A DNA stretch of 64,000 bases from Biomphalaria glabrata (lineage: Eukaryota > Mollusca > Gastropoda > Planorbidae): positions 12,025,365 through 12,089,364 of the forward strand of contig NC_074716.1 of NCBI RefSeq assembly GCF_947242115.1, written 5' to 3'. Below are positions 37,201 through 46,899 of the stretch, one piece after another. The number at the start of each line of letters is the position of its first letter. Positions within the stretch are counted from its first letter, which is position 1. The notes under the pieces were generated by a model. The model searched no databases and was not told where the DNA came from. It saw only the letters and a list, made by a program, of their open reading frames with translations. A program made the position numbers and the translations under genes.

Positions 37201-40200
37201 GACCAACAGACTCTTGCTGACAGATTGAAGAAAGAACTGAAGAAAAAGAAGGATGAAGAAGGAGCACTACAAACAGAACTTGAAGATGTCAAAGAAGAAT
37301 TAAGTAAATGTTAAATCTCTCTTCTCTTTATTTTTGTTAAGATATTACTTTCAAAACCTGTCACTTGGTGACCCACCCACAATAAGCCACTCATCAATCT
37401 TCAATCTGCTGATTTCTAGCCTGTTACGTCCTATGTAGGTGTCAAGTGGCTTTTTCTAGGTGGGTGTATCGAGTGAGTGGCAAAGACGTACTGACAGACA
37501 CCTCTCCCATTGCCGTCACACTGTCAGTCATGCACACACCAGTCTCAGTAAGTTGTAAGCACCTAAGTTTGAAAACTTGTTTATCTTAACAGATAAGAAA
37601 GAAAGAACAATTGAGAAGCTCAAAGCATCAAAGGCTCGACTAGAATCTGAAGTGGATGAGCTGGAGAAAAAAATGGAGAAAATAACAGCTGCTAGAAGTT
37701 TGGTAAGAATGGATCAGTGGGGATTTTATGAAATCAGATTTAAAGATGTAAAAAAACTAAGACACTATATTAGTAAGAACTCCCTTTTAAAAATATTATC
37801 TCTATTTCATTTACTCTTTAGATCTCATGTATTCAAAAGTGACAGTGTACATTTACAATTAGAGCTTTTATCAGAATGTCCTTTAAGATTTTGTTGTTCA
37901 TGCCAAGAATTTGATTTTTTTTTTGTATAGAAAGCTGGTGAGTTTGAAAAGCAACAAGAGCTAGACGACATGAGGAGAAAATGTAGAGCCCTGGAGGATC
38001 AACTGAGTCGACAACTAGCAGCGGAGAAGCCTTATGAGCAAAAAGAAGAGAAAACCAAAGTATGAAAATTTGACTTTTTGGTCTTAATGCTGTTTTCCTA
38101 AAGTTGAAATACTACATCAATTGATTGCTATATATTTTCTTTGTTTATTTATTGTTAGCAAGAAGATACCATCAGATGGGAGGAAAGCAAGAAATGGCAG
38201 AGGACGATTGAAAAGATGAAAGTTAAAATTAAAGAAAGAGACAAGGAGATAGAGACATTGAATGGGACTGTGAACAGGCTGAAGGCCTTGCTGGAAAGGT
38301 CAGTTTTCTGATACTTGTTTTGGCTTACCATTGAACTTGAACGGGATCAAATCTTTGAAATCAATCACTTCTCCTTCACACCTTTTTTTTTTTTTTTTTT
38401 TTTTGCTTAATTCTGTACATTGTATAAAAAACACATGAAACATTTATAGAATTAAATAAATAAATGGAAAGTTTCATCAAATATCTAACTCATTGTTGAA
38501 AAAAATAGATAAAATTATTTCCTAAAAAAAAATCATTATTCAATGTTAATTTTATGTACTAGGGTAGTCACTTTACAGTATTGGACCTCAACTAACCCCA
38601 ATAGAAACATATATTTTCAATTTTGACTTGTAATACTATATTGTGTTCTCTATAGGATGTAGAAAAGTGATAAATCAATGTAAACGAGTTGTATTTCATC
38701 CTTTAGATTTCAAAATATCACCCTTCAGAGTTTGTAATTATTTTCTTGAAACATAAATATCTCAGACATTTTGTGAATAGTACTTCTTCTCTTCCTTATT
38801 CTCAATGTTATGTTGGAGCATTGTGAATAGTTCTAATGACAGAGTTCTTGCCCTTGTGTCACACTGCTGTATTGATTTTATTGATTGCTTTGTGTGCATG
38901 GTTGTAGGTCAGGTTTAGAACTCTTCAGTGCAGTGTGTCAACATACTAACTTGTTTAGGCAAGTTGCACCTTTTGGTTACAGCTGTCTTAACTAGGCCTC
39001 TGATGTGTTTTGACTTTACTGTTTGAAATGTAGAGAGAGCATTTGGTTTTTGTTCATAGAAACACACCACTCTTCTGAGAGTTGAACTCCTTAGAAGGAT
39101 CATTACCTATAGCTGTAACTCCTGTAAGGTCTTTTTCATTGACTTTATTTGCTTCAATGTTTTTTAAAACTTGTACATTTTAGTTTAAATGTTTTTAAAA
39201 CATTTTTTCTATACAAAAGAATTGTGTCTAATTTGTTCAGTGTTTCATTCTTAAAGCAAAAAATGTTTCTCAGGAAAAATTAAAGGATGTGTGGCCCAGA
39301 GGCTTGAACCACTTGGCTACCTATCAAGGGGGCACGAGTTTGATACTCGACTTAGGCAGAATTGTTTTCACTGAGCACCTAATGGCAGCACATAAAACCT
39401 TCTCTGGTCCACAAATGAGATTGGGCCATAGCATTATGAGCATGCTATAGGCATGAAAGTTGGGCTAAATAAAGCAATTTAAAAAAAAAGAAAAAAATGA
39501 GACAAAGGTTTGTAATATTAAAATGTCCAATGAAGTCAGTAGCATGTAAGACATATAAGATACATTGAGTCATGTGACATTCTGAGGTGATTAGGTATTA
39601 CCACAAAGACGAAATAAATGAGAGTCAAAGTTATGCTTAATTTTTGGTTGATGAAGTTGTCATAATGAAAATCAAAAATGATTTTGTTTAATACTGTGCA
39701 TTATTCTTTGTGAAATATTGATAATAAAATAGATTTTCTGTTGTTCCTAACTAGATAGTTCATTTGAACATTGTACAGAGAAAATACAAATATTCTAGTT
39801 TAATCCAATTAAAACCACTGACCCAAACTTTTATTTATCCTTATTAGATGAGTATCTAGAAAAAAATCAATTATATTGACTTCCATTCACTTTTGTTGGC
39901 CATCATCAAAAAGACATTTTTGTTTTTTATTTGTAGCATTCTTGTAAGTTCATTATATTTTGAGAATATTACCAGTTGATTTTATAAAGACATCCTTTGA
40001 TTCAGCCTCTTAACATGGTATTAAATTATATTTTTTTTGCACCATGCTCAAGCTTCTCAATACTGTTGAGTCCAGTTAATTGGACCATATCAGGAAATGA
40101 TAATTTTTATTTGAACTGGCTGGTCTGATTAACCACATTCAAACATATAATAGGTTTTGTTTCTGTATGATTTATTCAGAATAAGAGACTGGTCTGATTA

Positions 40201-43200
40201 ATCAGTGTTTTGATTAAATTAACACATGGAGAGCAGTGAATTAGCTTGTTACAATAGCTCTATTCTCTTATCATTTAGAAACCAAAGTCTTTTTAAATAA
40301 CCTGCTAATAGGTTTGTTTATTTTTTTAAAATTATCTATGAATTGGATACAATTAAAGATATTTATTTTGAAGTTGGAAAAAAACAATTTATCAACCATA
40401 AATTGGAAACATCAGTCACTTAGATTAAATATCCAGATTTTTAAAAATGTTTTAATCCAGACTGGAGTTCAGCTTGTAACATCAAACCACTTGTTCTATA
40501 TAACAAGGTTTAATTAAGGTACTATTACTTAGTCTTTGTTGGTCTGTTCATGAGCTTTTTTTTATTCCTGCTTTGTACCAGATCATCTGAATGCAGTAAC
40601 AATCCATGTTTAAACTTACACCTATCTTCAGTTCAATCATCATAGCCTCAGATCCTCCAGAGCATGTATCTTACAAAAATACTTTTGAATATAGAATGTT
40701 TCTTATTGCATCTTCATATCCACATGCAAAGTCAGCTTTCATTTCCATTGAGGATATATTCTTTCACAATAATATTTTGTTGAATATATTTGTATAGAAC
40801 CAACAGAGAGAAAGATATCCAGGCTCCTCTGATTCAGAAGACATCAGCTGTAAGTCTGAGTGCTGCTCCTGGGGGCAAACTAGATCATGAGAGAGAGGAT
40901 CTCAAGGCAACTATTTACAAGCTTCAAGATGAGGTTTGTTCGGTGTTGTTCTTAGGATTTTTATCTGTTTCATACTTGCTTAAGAATATACAAAAACAAT
41001 TCAATATGTTGGTTTCAGATAAGAATATACAATAACAATTTAATTTGTTGGTTTCAGATAAGAATATACGAGAACAATTTAATTTTTTGGTTTCAGATAA
41101 GAATATACAAGAACAATTTAATTTGTTGATTTCAGATAAGAATATACAAGAACAATTTAATTTGTTGATTTCAGATAAGAATATACAAGAACAATTTAAT
41201 TTGTTGATATCAGATAAGAATATACAAGAACAATTTAATTTGTTGGTTTCAGATAAGAATATACGAGAACAATTCAATATGTTGGTTTCAGATAAGAGTA
41301 TACAAGAACAATTTAATTTGTTGATTTCAGATAAGAACTCTCAAACACCAGGCATTGATGAGCCAAGATGCAGCACTGGAAGAAGTACAGATGAGAAATC
41401 AACATTTAAGAGAACAACTAGAACAGATGGAGAGGGCAATGGCTGCCAGGCCCTCAGTAAGATTTATGTGATAGTAGTGTCTTCTTCATGGTGTTTTATT
41501 TTCATCCTCCATGCCACACAGTAACTGAAATGACGAAACTCTTTCCAGTGTTAAGCAACTAACTTTATTAATAAAGTACTAGCCTTTTTATCTAGACAGT
41601 TCTAGACACATGTTCTGAACATATTACTCTTTTAAATATAAACAATGAGATGCTCAACTATGCAATCAACAACTCTCTATTAGTCCAGTCAGTCAATCTG
41701 TCATGAATGGTCCCCCCTAAGGTTAGACAGTATACAAACACCTTGTATGTCTGTCATCAATATTGTTACACTTTGAATAACAAATATATAGACAGTTTGT
41801 TTTTCTCTCACTCATTAGGTTTGAATAATAAATATATAGACAGTTTGTTTTTCTCTCAATCATTAGGTTTGAATAATAAATATATAGACAGTTTGTTTTT
41901 CTCTCTCTCATTAGGTTTGAATGATAAATGCACGAGTTCATGTTTTCATTTTCTTTTTCTATTTTGTTTCAGGATTCTGGAGTTTCTGCAGCAGAGTATC
42001 AAAAACTGTTTTTGAAGAACCAGGAGCTCCAGAGAGACGTACTACGTCTGAATGAGGAAAATATAGAACTGAGATTTGAAGTTGAGTCATCTCGGAAAGA
42101 TATTCCAAGATTAAAGGTAGAAGAATACATTTTTTTCTGCAACTCTTGTTGTATATTTTTATTATTACAATGATGACATCTATAACTTGACATTACAAAA
42201 GAATTATTCAACATTTGTTTCAATGTTATAGGAAAGAGTTCAAGACCTTCAGAGTTATGTTGAAGCTCTGAAATTTGAAAATGGCCAACTGACAGGTGAC
42301 TCCGCTAGGTCTAGTCTGTCTAGCATTAAAAGAGTGAGTATTTTATTCAAAACAAAAAAATAATAAAATTAGGTTTTAAATATTTTTTGGTGGCTGAGCG
42401 GTAAAGCGCTTGACTTTCGAACTTGGGGTCCCGGGATTTAATCCTGGTGAAGACTGGAAATTTTAATTTCAGGATCTTTGGGTGTCTATGAGTCCACCCA
42501 GCTATAATGACACTAGTTGGGGAAAAGTAAAGGGGGTTGGTCATTGTGCAGGACACCCTCGTTAACCATAAGCCACAGAAACAGATGACCTTTACATCAT
42601 CAGCCCTATAGACCACAAAGTCTGAAAGGGAAACTTTTACTTTTAATTCTTTGTTTAAGTAAATTTTACTTGTGGTACAGAACATTGTACTTCCTGTCTT
42701 GCTTTGTTACACAGATTGGTGAGAGTGGCAAAAGTCAGAGAGAACTTGAGAAAACAATTGCATTGTTAAAGAAAGTTGTAGAAAGGGTTCAAGCAGAGAA
42801 CACAGCACTGAAAAAAGCCCCAGGAGTTGTCAGTCAGGAGCAGTTGAACTTACTGAAGAGAGAAAATGATGGTTTAAAGGTAACTTAATAATCTAAAATA
42901 GTGGGTATAGTTTTTTTTCTGAACTAAGTTGTAAACTTTTTAGGGTTAATTTATGAAACATTTTTTTTTTCTGATAAAGAGTCAACTAGAAGAACTACGT
43001 CAAACAATGGGACTTGAACTAAGTGAAAGATACACTGCACAACAGAAAGGTACGGCCAAGATGGTGAACGATTTTGACAAGTTAAGGAAAGAGCTAGCCA
43101 AGGTATGGATCTCATTTCAATTGTTTCCTACATCATTAATACAACTTAAACACTTAAAAACTTTCTCTTCTAAAGTATGCTATTTGTTCCAAATTATTTT

Positions 43201-45652
43201 ATTTATCAAATGGCATGTGCAATAATTGAAGTTTTTTTGTTTTTGTCTAGCTGAATGTGTGCTTTCTATTTGAAACAAAATTGTGTTTTTAAATAACAGT
43301 TACAACTGAATTGTTTCAATTACGTACTGGTACAACATCTCTTACAATATCTTGCCAAATAATATCATTTCCAGGAAGAATGTTTTATTAGTCTTAACTT
43401 TTTGTGACAACAAACATCATTCTCTCTAGAACAGAAATTGTTGTCATTGTCGCCTTACATACATACATGTATAGTTTGAAATTTATTTTAATCATTGATT
43501 TTATAAAACATAAAGATTTTTTTTATTAATTTTTTACAGTATGAGTTATTCTGCTTAAAACCAAAAGCGCTAAGAATGGGGTATAGTGGCCAAGTAGTAA
43601 AGTGCTTGGATTCTGAACAGAGGGGTCTAGGGTTCAAGTTATGGTAAAAGATGGGATTTTAAGTTTTGGAATTTTACAGACATCCTGACACATCTTGGGG
43701 AAGTTAAAGTGGTTGGTGATTGTGCTGACCTTCATTTATCTTCAGCCATACCAACAGATGAGCTTAACATTATCTGCCCTCATAGATTATAGATACCTTC
43801 AAGTTATAAATAAGATCTTTAAAATTTATCTTAACTTATTGTTGTAGATATATTGACTTAGCTAAATGTCTCATTTGTAATCATTAATACTATAAAATGT
43901 GAATTCCTTATACTTCAGGAGAAAGATGACAATGAAAAGCTCAGAATGAAGATCAGATCTCTAGAAGTTCAAGCTGAACACCAAGATAAAGAGCTGAGAA
44001 GTACCAAGACTAAACTGGAGGTGGAGGCTGTCAAAAAGCCAAGTATGGCAACTCTAGATTCTCAAGGCTGGAAGTCTGCTGTACAAACAAGAATGTATGA
44101 AGAAAAAATCAAAGGAATGGAAGCAGACTTGGAGAAAAAGGTTTTGTTTTTTTATATATCATCTTTTAATAATTATTTTCATAGTCAAAATTTGTCCTAA
44201 GATTTCTAAATTTGTTCATGATTTTCACCATGGAAATTATTGTTTCTTTCCTACTTTTTTCTCAAAATCTAAATTTATATATTTGATACAAATTAGTCTT
44301 TATCTGCTTTTCTCCGTCTGTCATTCCATTACAACTTTTGTAAGTTTAAATATTCAAATACAAATTTTTTATTGTTTTGTTGACAAATATTCAACAATGT
44401 ATCATACAATCCAATACGTCTGCAAGTTATCTCTTTACTTTCAGTAAAAGTTGCATGATATTTTAGCACCTTACCTTTAGCTGTATGACTAAAATCGTGC
44501 TGATATTTTTACAACTTTTGTTTTCTAGAGTAAACAGCTTCAAGACAACAAAGTTTTATTGAGAGATGCAGCAGAGAGAGAACAAGCTTTGCTCAGAGAA
44601 AAAGATGATTTCTTACAAAAGGTTTTTTTTTTTTTTTGGACCATTTTTAAACATTTTTTTAAATGTAGAATTATAAGCACTTAAAAAAGAAATAGCTCCT
44701 TAAAGAAGTGGCAAATGTTTAGAAAGGCTTGAAAAACTTCAACAAAGTTATATACAGACTTAATTATCATTCTAAGACTGTGTGTTTAAAAATTATTTTT
44801 TTTTCTACTTTAGATTGCAATTCTAGAAAGATTTCCTTCTGGCAGTGGAGCTGTGGATAGTAACTTGATGAAAGATTATCAACAAAGCAGGTTGGACACA
44901 TTGTCCTGTTAGCTCATATTAAATAATTGTATAAGAAATTGTTAGTTTGAATCAGCACTATATCAATATTTTACTTTGGGCTATTTTTTTTTTGCTCAAC
45001 CTTCTTCTTTTTATTTTAGAGTTCGTGTTGATCGTTTAGAAAATGAAAAGAAAGAATTGTTGAATGAATTACGATTAGCTAGACAGAACCAATCAGGCTC
45101 CGACACGTCACAGGTATTCTGATACTTGTCTTTTTAAACTAGTTCATTTGTATATTCATTTTATGTTATACTACCTACACTTTTGCAAAGTTAATTCCAA
45201 CTGGTTTATTTTTAGATAAATGATGATGTCCTGACAAAAGCAAGCAACTACGATAAAATAATGAGAGAAAATATAGAAATCCACATGCAACTCAAGTCAG
45301 TGGAGTTAGACAAAGAGAAGCTGAGGAGAGAAGTGGACAAAGTAATGAATATTTCTCTTTCTGATACACCAAGTTAACAATATTAAAGAATAGGCTTACG
45401 TGTATGGATAAAATAGAACTTTTAAGATTAAGGGCATTTTGTTTAGTAGGTATAAATTGTTTTATTTTGTTTTTCCAGTTAAAAAAAGAATTAAATAATT
45501 TTGGACCAGAGTTTTTTGAAGAAATTGAAGACTTGAAATATAACTACAAACAAAGCTTACAGCACAATGTTTTGTTAGAGGACAAATTGAAGCAAGTGGC
45601 TCAGCAGTTTGGACTATCTATAGAGATACCGAAAAAGATTTCTACCAAATAA
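10243..45652 (+). CDS. CEP290: CEP290, centrosomal/ciliary transition-zone protein, 57 coding exons
   Basis: A giant coiled-coil protein of centriolar satellites and of the ciliary transition zone, where it links microtubules to the membrane and gates entry of ciliary proteins. The start ATG at 10243 is followed by APLNWPTIEAV, matching the family's N terminus. The 57 exons keep phase throughout and sum to 7,464 nt, 2,487 aa, against about 2,480 in vertebrates. Family landmarks seen: IMVAVNQKVDEW (near residue 295), MDLTEFRKNK (near 508), ISISKKITMLEMKELNERQR (near 1055), TMKNMVERLKNQLALKEKQ (near 1730) and the C-terminal GPEFFEEIEDLKYNYK (near 2440). Almost the whole protein is heptad-like, rich in E, K, L and Q, with no membrane or enzyme domain. 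Introns are phase 0 for the most part. No internal stop or frameshift was met. Exon positions are given in the four exon-map entries. Confidence 0.96.
10930..11420. other. CEP290 intron 2 mid-section, unclassified repeat-like DNA
   Basis: This stretch is less AT-rich than the surrounding intron and has a G-rich patch near 11191-11210. The 96-codon open frame at 11119-11409 has no coding character and looks like chance in a decayed repeat. Nothing else was recognised. Confidence 0.3.
12220..12640. other. CEP290 intron 4, no gene recognised
   Basis: The first 180 bp are G+C-richer than the rest and may be an old repeat; the remainder is AT-rich with T runs before exon 5. No coding or RNA feature recognised. 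Confidence 0.35.
13346..13567 (+). repeat. 74-bp tandem triplication in CEP290 intron 6
   Basis: Three near-identical 74-bp units start at 13346, 13420 and 13494. Each carries ATTCTACAATTTGAATGCTT and CTTCTGATTTATTACATAAA. The copies are almost identical, so the expansion is recent. Confidence 0.88.
13568..14078. mobile_element. Unclassified transposon fragment in CEP290 intron 6
   Basis: The block is less AT-rich than its surroundings. Its right end reads ATTGGATCAATAAAAGTTAT followed by repeated TCTTA units, a tail like that of a retroposed element on the + strand. Short open frames on the opposite strand show no family I know. It begins directly at the end of the 74-bp triplication. Confidence 0.35.
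14527..14620 (+). repeat. Dispersed repeat family E copy in CEP290 intron 7
   Basis: It contains CTTCCCATTCTTAGATCAAG, then TTGAAACATTGCAAGATTAT, TTATTG and ATGAATCAATTTTTAAAAAT, the same motif order as at 7003 and 31020. Confidence 0.45.
16190..17520 (-). mobile_element. Truncated non-LTR retrotransposon (LINE, RTE-like) in CEP290 intron 10
   Basis: Read on the - strand, the piece encodes the C-terminal part of a reverse-transcriptase ORF: VENFIYLGSVVSISGGTDED, SNVKAVLWYGSETWRTTEAT, FINRCLRNILKIHWYDK, RKWRWIGHTVRKDTSNKARQ and ALEWNP. A stop codon (16769-16771) replaces a glutamine that is common at this point. The frame then continues GTRHRGRPKRTWR to about 16600. The 3' end carries GATGATGATGAAGG, as in RTE-type tails; 16190-16590 may be 3' UTR or another repeat. 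The upstream part (17324-17518) is poorly conserved. Orientation is opposite to CEP290. Clade assignment is tentative. Confidence 0.7.
18624..18923 (+). repeat. 29-bp minisatellite in CEP290 intron 13
   Basis: About ten copies of a 29-bp unit (AACTTGGCTCTTGTTTCTGT plus TAACAAATG or TAACTAATG) end 88 bp before exon 14. The copies differ mainly by A/T at one site. Open frames across it are repeat artefacts. Confidence 0.93.
19274..19547. mobile_element. TTAA-flanked miniature transposon, copy 1
   Basis: It begins TTAACTCTTTCTCTCCTAAT and ends GGAAAGAAAGAGTTAA. The outer TTAA and the CTCTTTC/GAAAGAG ends form an inverted repeat. A second copy of the same sequence lies at 26578-26843. TTAA target sites are typical of piggyBac-like elements, but the ends do not match a piggyBac I know. 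Non-coding. It sits in CEP290 intron 14. Confidence 0.7.
20600..21760. other. CEP290 intron 16, no feature recognised
   Basis: AT-rich intron of about 1.2 kb. No coding, RNA or repeat structure was recognised beyond short simple repeats. Confidence 0.35.
24150..24235. repeat. AATT/TTAA simple-sequence tract in CEP290 intron 21
   Basis: Dense AATTAATTAATT and AAATTTAAAT runs, self-complementary and able to fold into hairpins. It lies 30 bp past the exon 21 donor. Confidence 0.7.
26578..26843. mobile_element. TTAA-flanked miniature transposon, copy 2
   Basis: The ends are TTAACTCTTTCTCTCCTAAT and GGAGAGGAAGAGTTAA. The interior matches copy 1 at 19274-19547 in order (AAAGAGCATGCATT, GATACCAAAT, ACATTTTCT, ATGAGCAAAATG). 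It is about 266 bp, in CEP290 intron 26. Confidence 0.7.
31020..31390 (+). repeat. Two direct copies of dispersed repeat family E, CEP290 intron 31
   Basis: Segments at about 31020-31160 and 31235-31390 share CCATTCTTGGATC or CATTCTCCGATC, GAAAC/GATAC, CACAATTATT-like, CATAAATCAAT or CATGAATCAAT, a run of A, and AATTAATTATTGGTAATTAA. They are tandem but diverged. Related single copies lie at 7003 and 14527. Confidence 0.6.
34915..35395 (+). repeat. 28-bp minisatellite in CEP290 intron 39
   Basis: About seventeen copies of GACATTAGTGTAAAGAACAT plus CTTATGTT, with diverged copies (TATAATG, TAAACAACATC) at the two edges and homogeneous ones in the middle. That pattern suggests expansion by unequal exchange in the centre. 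Not coding. Confidence 0.94.
35396..36409. other. CEP290 intron 39 remainder, possible old repeat at 35870-36320
   Basis: The stretch 35870-36320 is distinctly richer in G+C than the rest of the intron and looks like a transposon fragment. I found no terminal structure, target duplication or protein match I could name. The rest is ordinary AT-rich intron. Confidence 0.35.
38299..40797 (+). other. CEP290 intron 45, the longest intron (2.5 kb)
   Basis: It holds a run of 22 T at about 38383-38404, a family C SINE (39288-39497), and at 40060-40210 a segment with a GTCCAGTTAATTGGACCA palindrome and paired CTGGTCTGATTAA motifs that may be a mariner-like relic. No extra exon with correct phase was seen. 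Confidence 0.5.
39288..39497 (+). mobile_element. tRNA-derived SINE family C with poly-A tail
   Basis: It has a pol III-like head (GTGTGGCCCAGAGGCTTGAA, GAGTTTGATACTCG), the body CACTGAGCACCTAATGGCAG, TGGTCCACAAATGAGATTGG and CATGAAAGTTGGGCTAAATA, then an A-rich tail from 39481. Related copies are at 5115-5400, 46717-46895 (inverted) and about 47860-47910 (tail only). Confidence 0.7.
40980..41330 (+). repeat. 39-bp minisatellite of nine 3' splice sites, CEP290 intron 46
   Basis: Nine tandem 39-bp units (AAGAATATACAAGAACAATT, then TAATTTGTTGATTTCAGAT) each end in a pyrimidine-rich tract plus CAG followed by ATAAGA. The AG dinucleotides end at 41018, 41057, 41096, 41135, 41174, 41213, 41252, 41291 and 41330. 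Only the last leads straight into exon 47. Because 39 is a multiple of three, frame is kept, but the eighth unit has an in-frame TGA, so any upstream acceptor would give a premature stop. Only 46 bp of the intron lie outside the array. Confidence 0.93.
41771..41929 (+). repeat. 48-bp minisatellite in CEP290 intron 47
   Basis: Three full copies (41771-41818, 41819-41866, 41867-41914) and a partial one of GTTTGAATAATAAATATATA plus GACAGTTTGTTTTTCTCTCA plus ATCATTAG. Each unit ends in a pyrimidine tract and TTAG, again like a 3' splice site. The true exon 48 acceptor is at 41971-41972, just after the array. Confidence 0.9.
42385..42640 (+). mobile_element. tRNA-derived SINE family B, CEP290 intron 49
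   Basis: GTGGCTGAGCGGTAAAGCGC (A box), GGGATTTAATCC (B box), AGTTGGGGAAAAGTAAAGGG, and the tail CATCAGCCCTATAGACCACA with AGTCTGAAAGGGAAACTTTT. It is the best preserved of three copies in the window. Confidence 0.78.
43575..43805 (+). mobile_element. tRNA-derived SINE family B, diverged, CEP290 intron 51
   Basis: It keeps GTGGCCAAGTAGTAAAGTGC, GGGTTCAAGTTATGG, CTTGGGGAAGTTAAAG and CATTATCTGCCCTCATAGAT in the family order, with more changes and a shorter body than the copies at 2879 and 42385. Confidence 0.65.
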
Positions 45653-46640
45653 TTACATAACTTCCAACATAATTCTTACTCCTTGTTGATGTTGTATGGC
45701 TCATTGTAAATGTATGTTGTTGTATGGCTCATTGTAAATGTATGTTGTTGTATGGCGCATTGTAAATGTATGTTGTTGGATGGCTCATTGTAAATGTATG
45801 TTGCTGTTGGATGGCTCATTTGTAAATGTGTTAATTTGAATATTCTATAAACCTTTTTGTTATTATTATTATTATTAAACCAAATTTTATTTCTTGAAAT
45901 TAGCTTTTTTTTATTAAAAAAAACTAACCCTTTTTTTAAGACTGCGTTAAAATTGTCTAGCATTTGTATTGGTTACATTTCTCATCTAAGTTCTGGCTGA
46001 GCACATGCCAATTAGTAGCTCAATATAATGGGTTTTTTTCTTAGTCATAATAACCTTTTATTTTTTTAAAGCAAAGTCTGCTGCATTATAGAAAATTAAA
46101 TCCATATGGTTTATATTTCAATCCCACTTGTTTTCATTTGTATACTGGTATGTTCCTATAGCATTCCAATTCACAGTTGTATCATTTCACCTTTGTTCCT
46201 TTAAGTTTACCTGGTGTTAAAAACTATTGTGTGAAATCACTCTCAAATATTGTTTGGATGTAACTATAAAAAAATATTTTCTTGTGCTGCATCAGCTGGT
46301 TGTGTTACATTGAGAGATATTACACTACTGACATAACAGTTCATTACTTGTATATCTGTGATAATTTGTAAACTATATTATAATATAAGGTATTCTCTAC
46401 AAAATATTATAAATACAAAATCAAACAATATGTATAACTTAATGCTTTTTACTAGTCACTTCATTTCTGTGAAGTCATGGGTATACTTCTTTCCTCATTA
46501 TTGTGAAGTTTTTTTGTTTGTTTTTTTGTGTGTAGTGTATATAAATGTTAATAATTATTTGTCTTATTGTTCAGCTACACAGAAATTTTGTTTGGAAAGA
46601 CTGGAGTAAATAAGTATAAGATAAGTATAGTCCAATAAAT
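45653..46640 (+). promoter_or_regulatory. CEP290: CEP290 3' UTR and candidate poly(A) signals
   Basis: After the stop codon there is a 28-bp minisatellite, then AT-rich DNA. ATTAAA motifs occur near 45870-45915 and the first canonical AATAAA lies at 46634-46639. Another AATAAA is at 47153-47158. Which one is used cannot be told from sequence. Confidence 0.35.
45691..45830 (+). repeat. 28-bp minisatellite in CEP290 3' UTR
   Basis: Five copies of about GTTGTATGGCTCATTGTAAA plus TGTATGTT lie 40 bp past the stop codon. It would be transcribed in the 3' UTR. The last copies vary in length. Confidence 0.85.
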
Positions 46641-46716
46641 GATGGGTTTATGGATTTCATGAAACTTTCTATTTTTTTAACAAATGATTCTGTGTGATCT
46701 CTGTATGAGATCAAGA

Positions 46717-46895
46717 TTTTTTTTTTTGCTGTTGTATAGTCTTCTCAGTTTGCCATGGTCCAATCTCATTCATCGACCATTGAGGAAAAGGGGATATCTG
46801 GGAGAAAGCTTCAGTGCAGCTTTTAGGGACTCAGCTAACACAAATAAGCTCAAGTCGGGATTCGAGCCCTTTGTTGGCTAGCCAAGCCAAGCATT
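46717..46895 (-). mobile_element. tRNA-derived SINE family C, inverted
   Basis: On the - strand it reads GGCTCGAATCCCGACTTGAG (B box region), GCTGAGTCCCTAAAAGCTGC, GAATGAGATTGGACCATGGC, and ends in a poly-A tail seen as the T run at 46717-46727. Confidence 0.65.
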
Positions 46896-46899
46896 TGAT

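Larger units (their letters stand above)
29757..38298 (+). other. CEP290: CEP290 exon map, exons 31-45
   Basis: Coordinates: 31, 29757-29959; 32, 31505-31618; 33, 31750-31944; 34, 32089-32169; 35, 32758-32865; 36, 33215-33349; 37, 33478-33711; 38, 34065-34286; 39, 34723-34877; 40, 36410-36623; 41, 36940-37065; 42, 37189-37303; 43, 37593-37702; 44, 37931-38059; 45, 38159-38298. Family stretches include FAGAVPLSKQEKFSRSMMQL in exon 32, LKDGRGAQKVAEWHSKI in exon 33, ISELRLRMPATADRD in exon 37 and IRWEESKKWQRTIEKMK in exon 45. Intron 43 is 228 bp and open in the coding frame up to its own acceptor TAG. Confidence 0.9.
40798..45652 (+). other. CEP290: CEP290 exon map, exons 46-57
   Basis: Coordinates: 46, 40798-40933; 47, 41331-41456; 48, 41973-42116; 49, 42232-42333; 50, 42715-42879; 51, 42980-43102; 52, 43919-44140; 53, 44529-44621; 54, 44814-44890; 55, 45020-45113; 56, 45216-45341; 57, 45479-45652 with stop TAA at 45650. 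Exon 47 reads TLKHQALMSQDAALEEVQ, aligned in memory with vertebrate MRAHQALPRDSVVEDLHLQ, which fixes its frame. Exon 49 (PRLK, then ERVQDLQSYVEALKFENG) and exon 52 (DSQGWKSAVQTRMYEEK) are also conserved. Introns 46 and 47 are built largely of minisatellites. Confidence 0.9.

Noticed and set aside
37703-37930. Treating intron 43 as extra coding sequence of exon 43
   Set aside because: Donor GTAAGA and acceptor TATAG are good, the exons match the family without it, and it ends in a stop; kept only as a finding.
41045-41524. 159-codon open frame across the 39-bp array, and a 117-codon one on the other strand
   Set aside because: The array unit is a multiple of three, so openness follows from repetition. 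The 3' part overlaps CEP290 exon 47 in a different frame from the conserved one.
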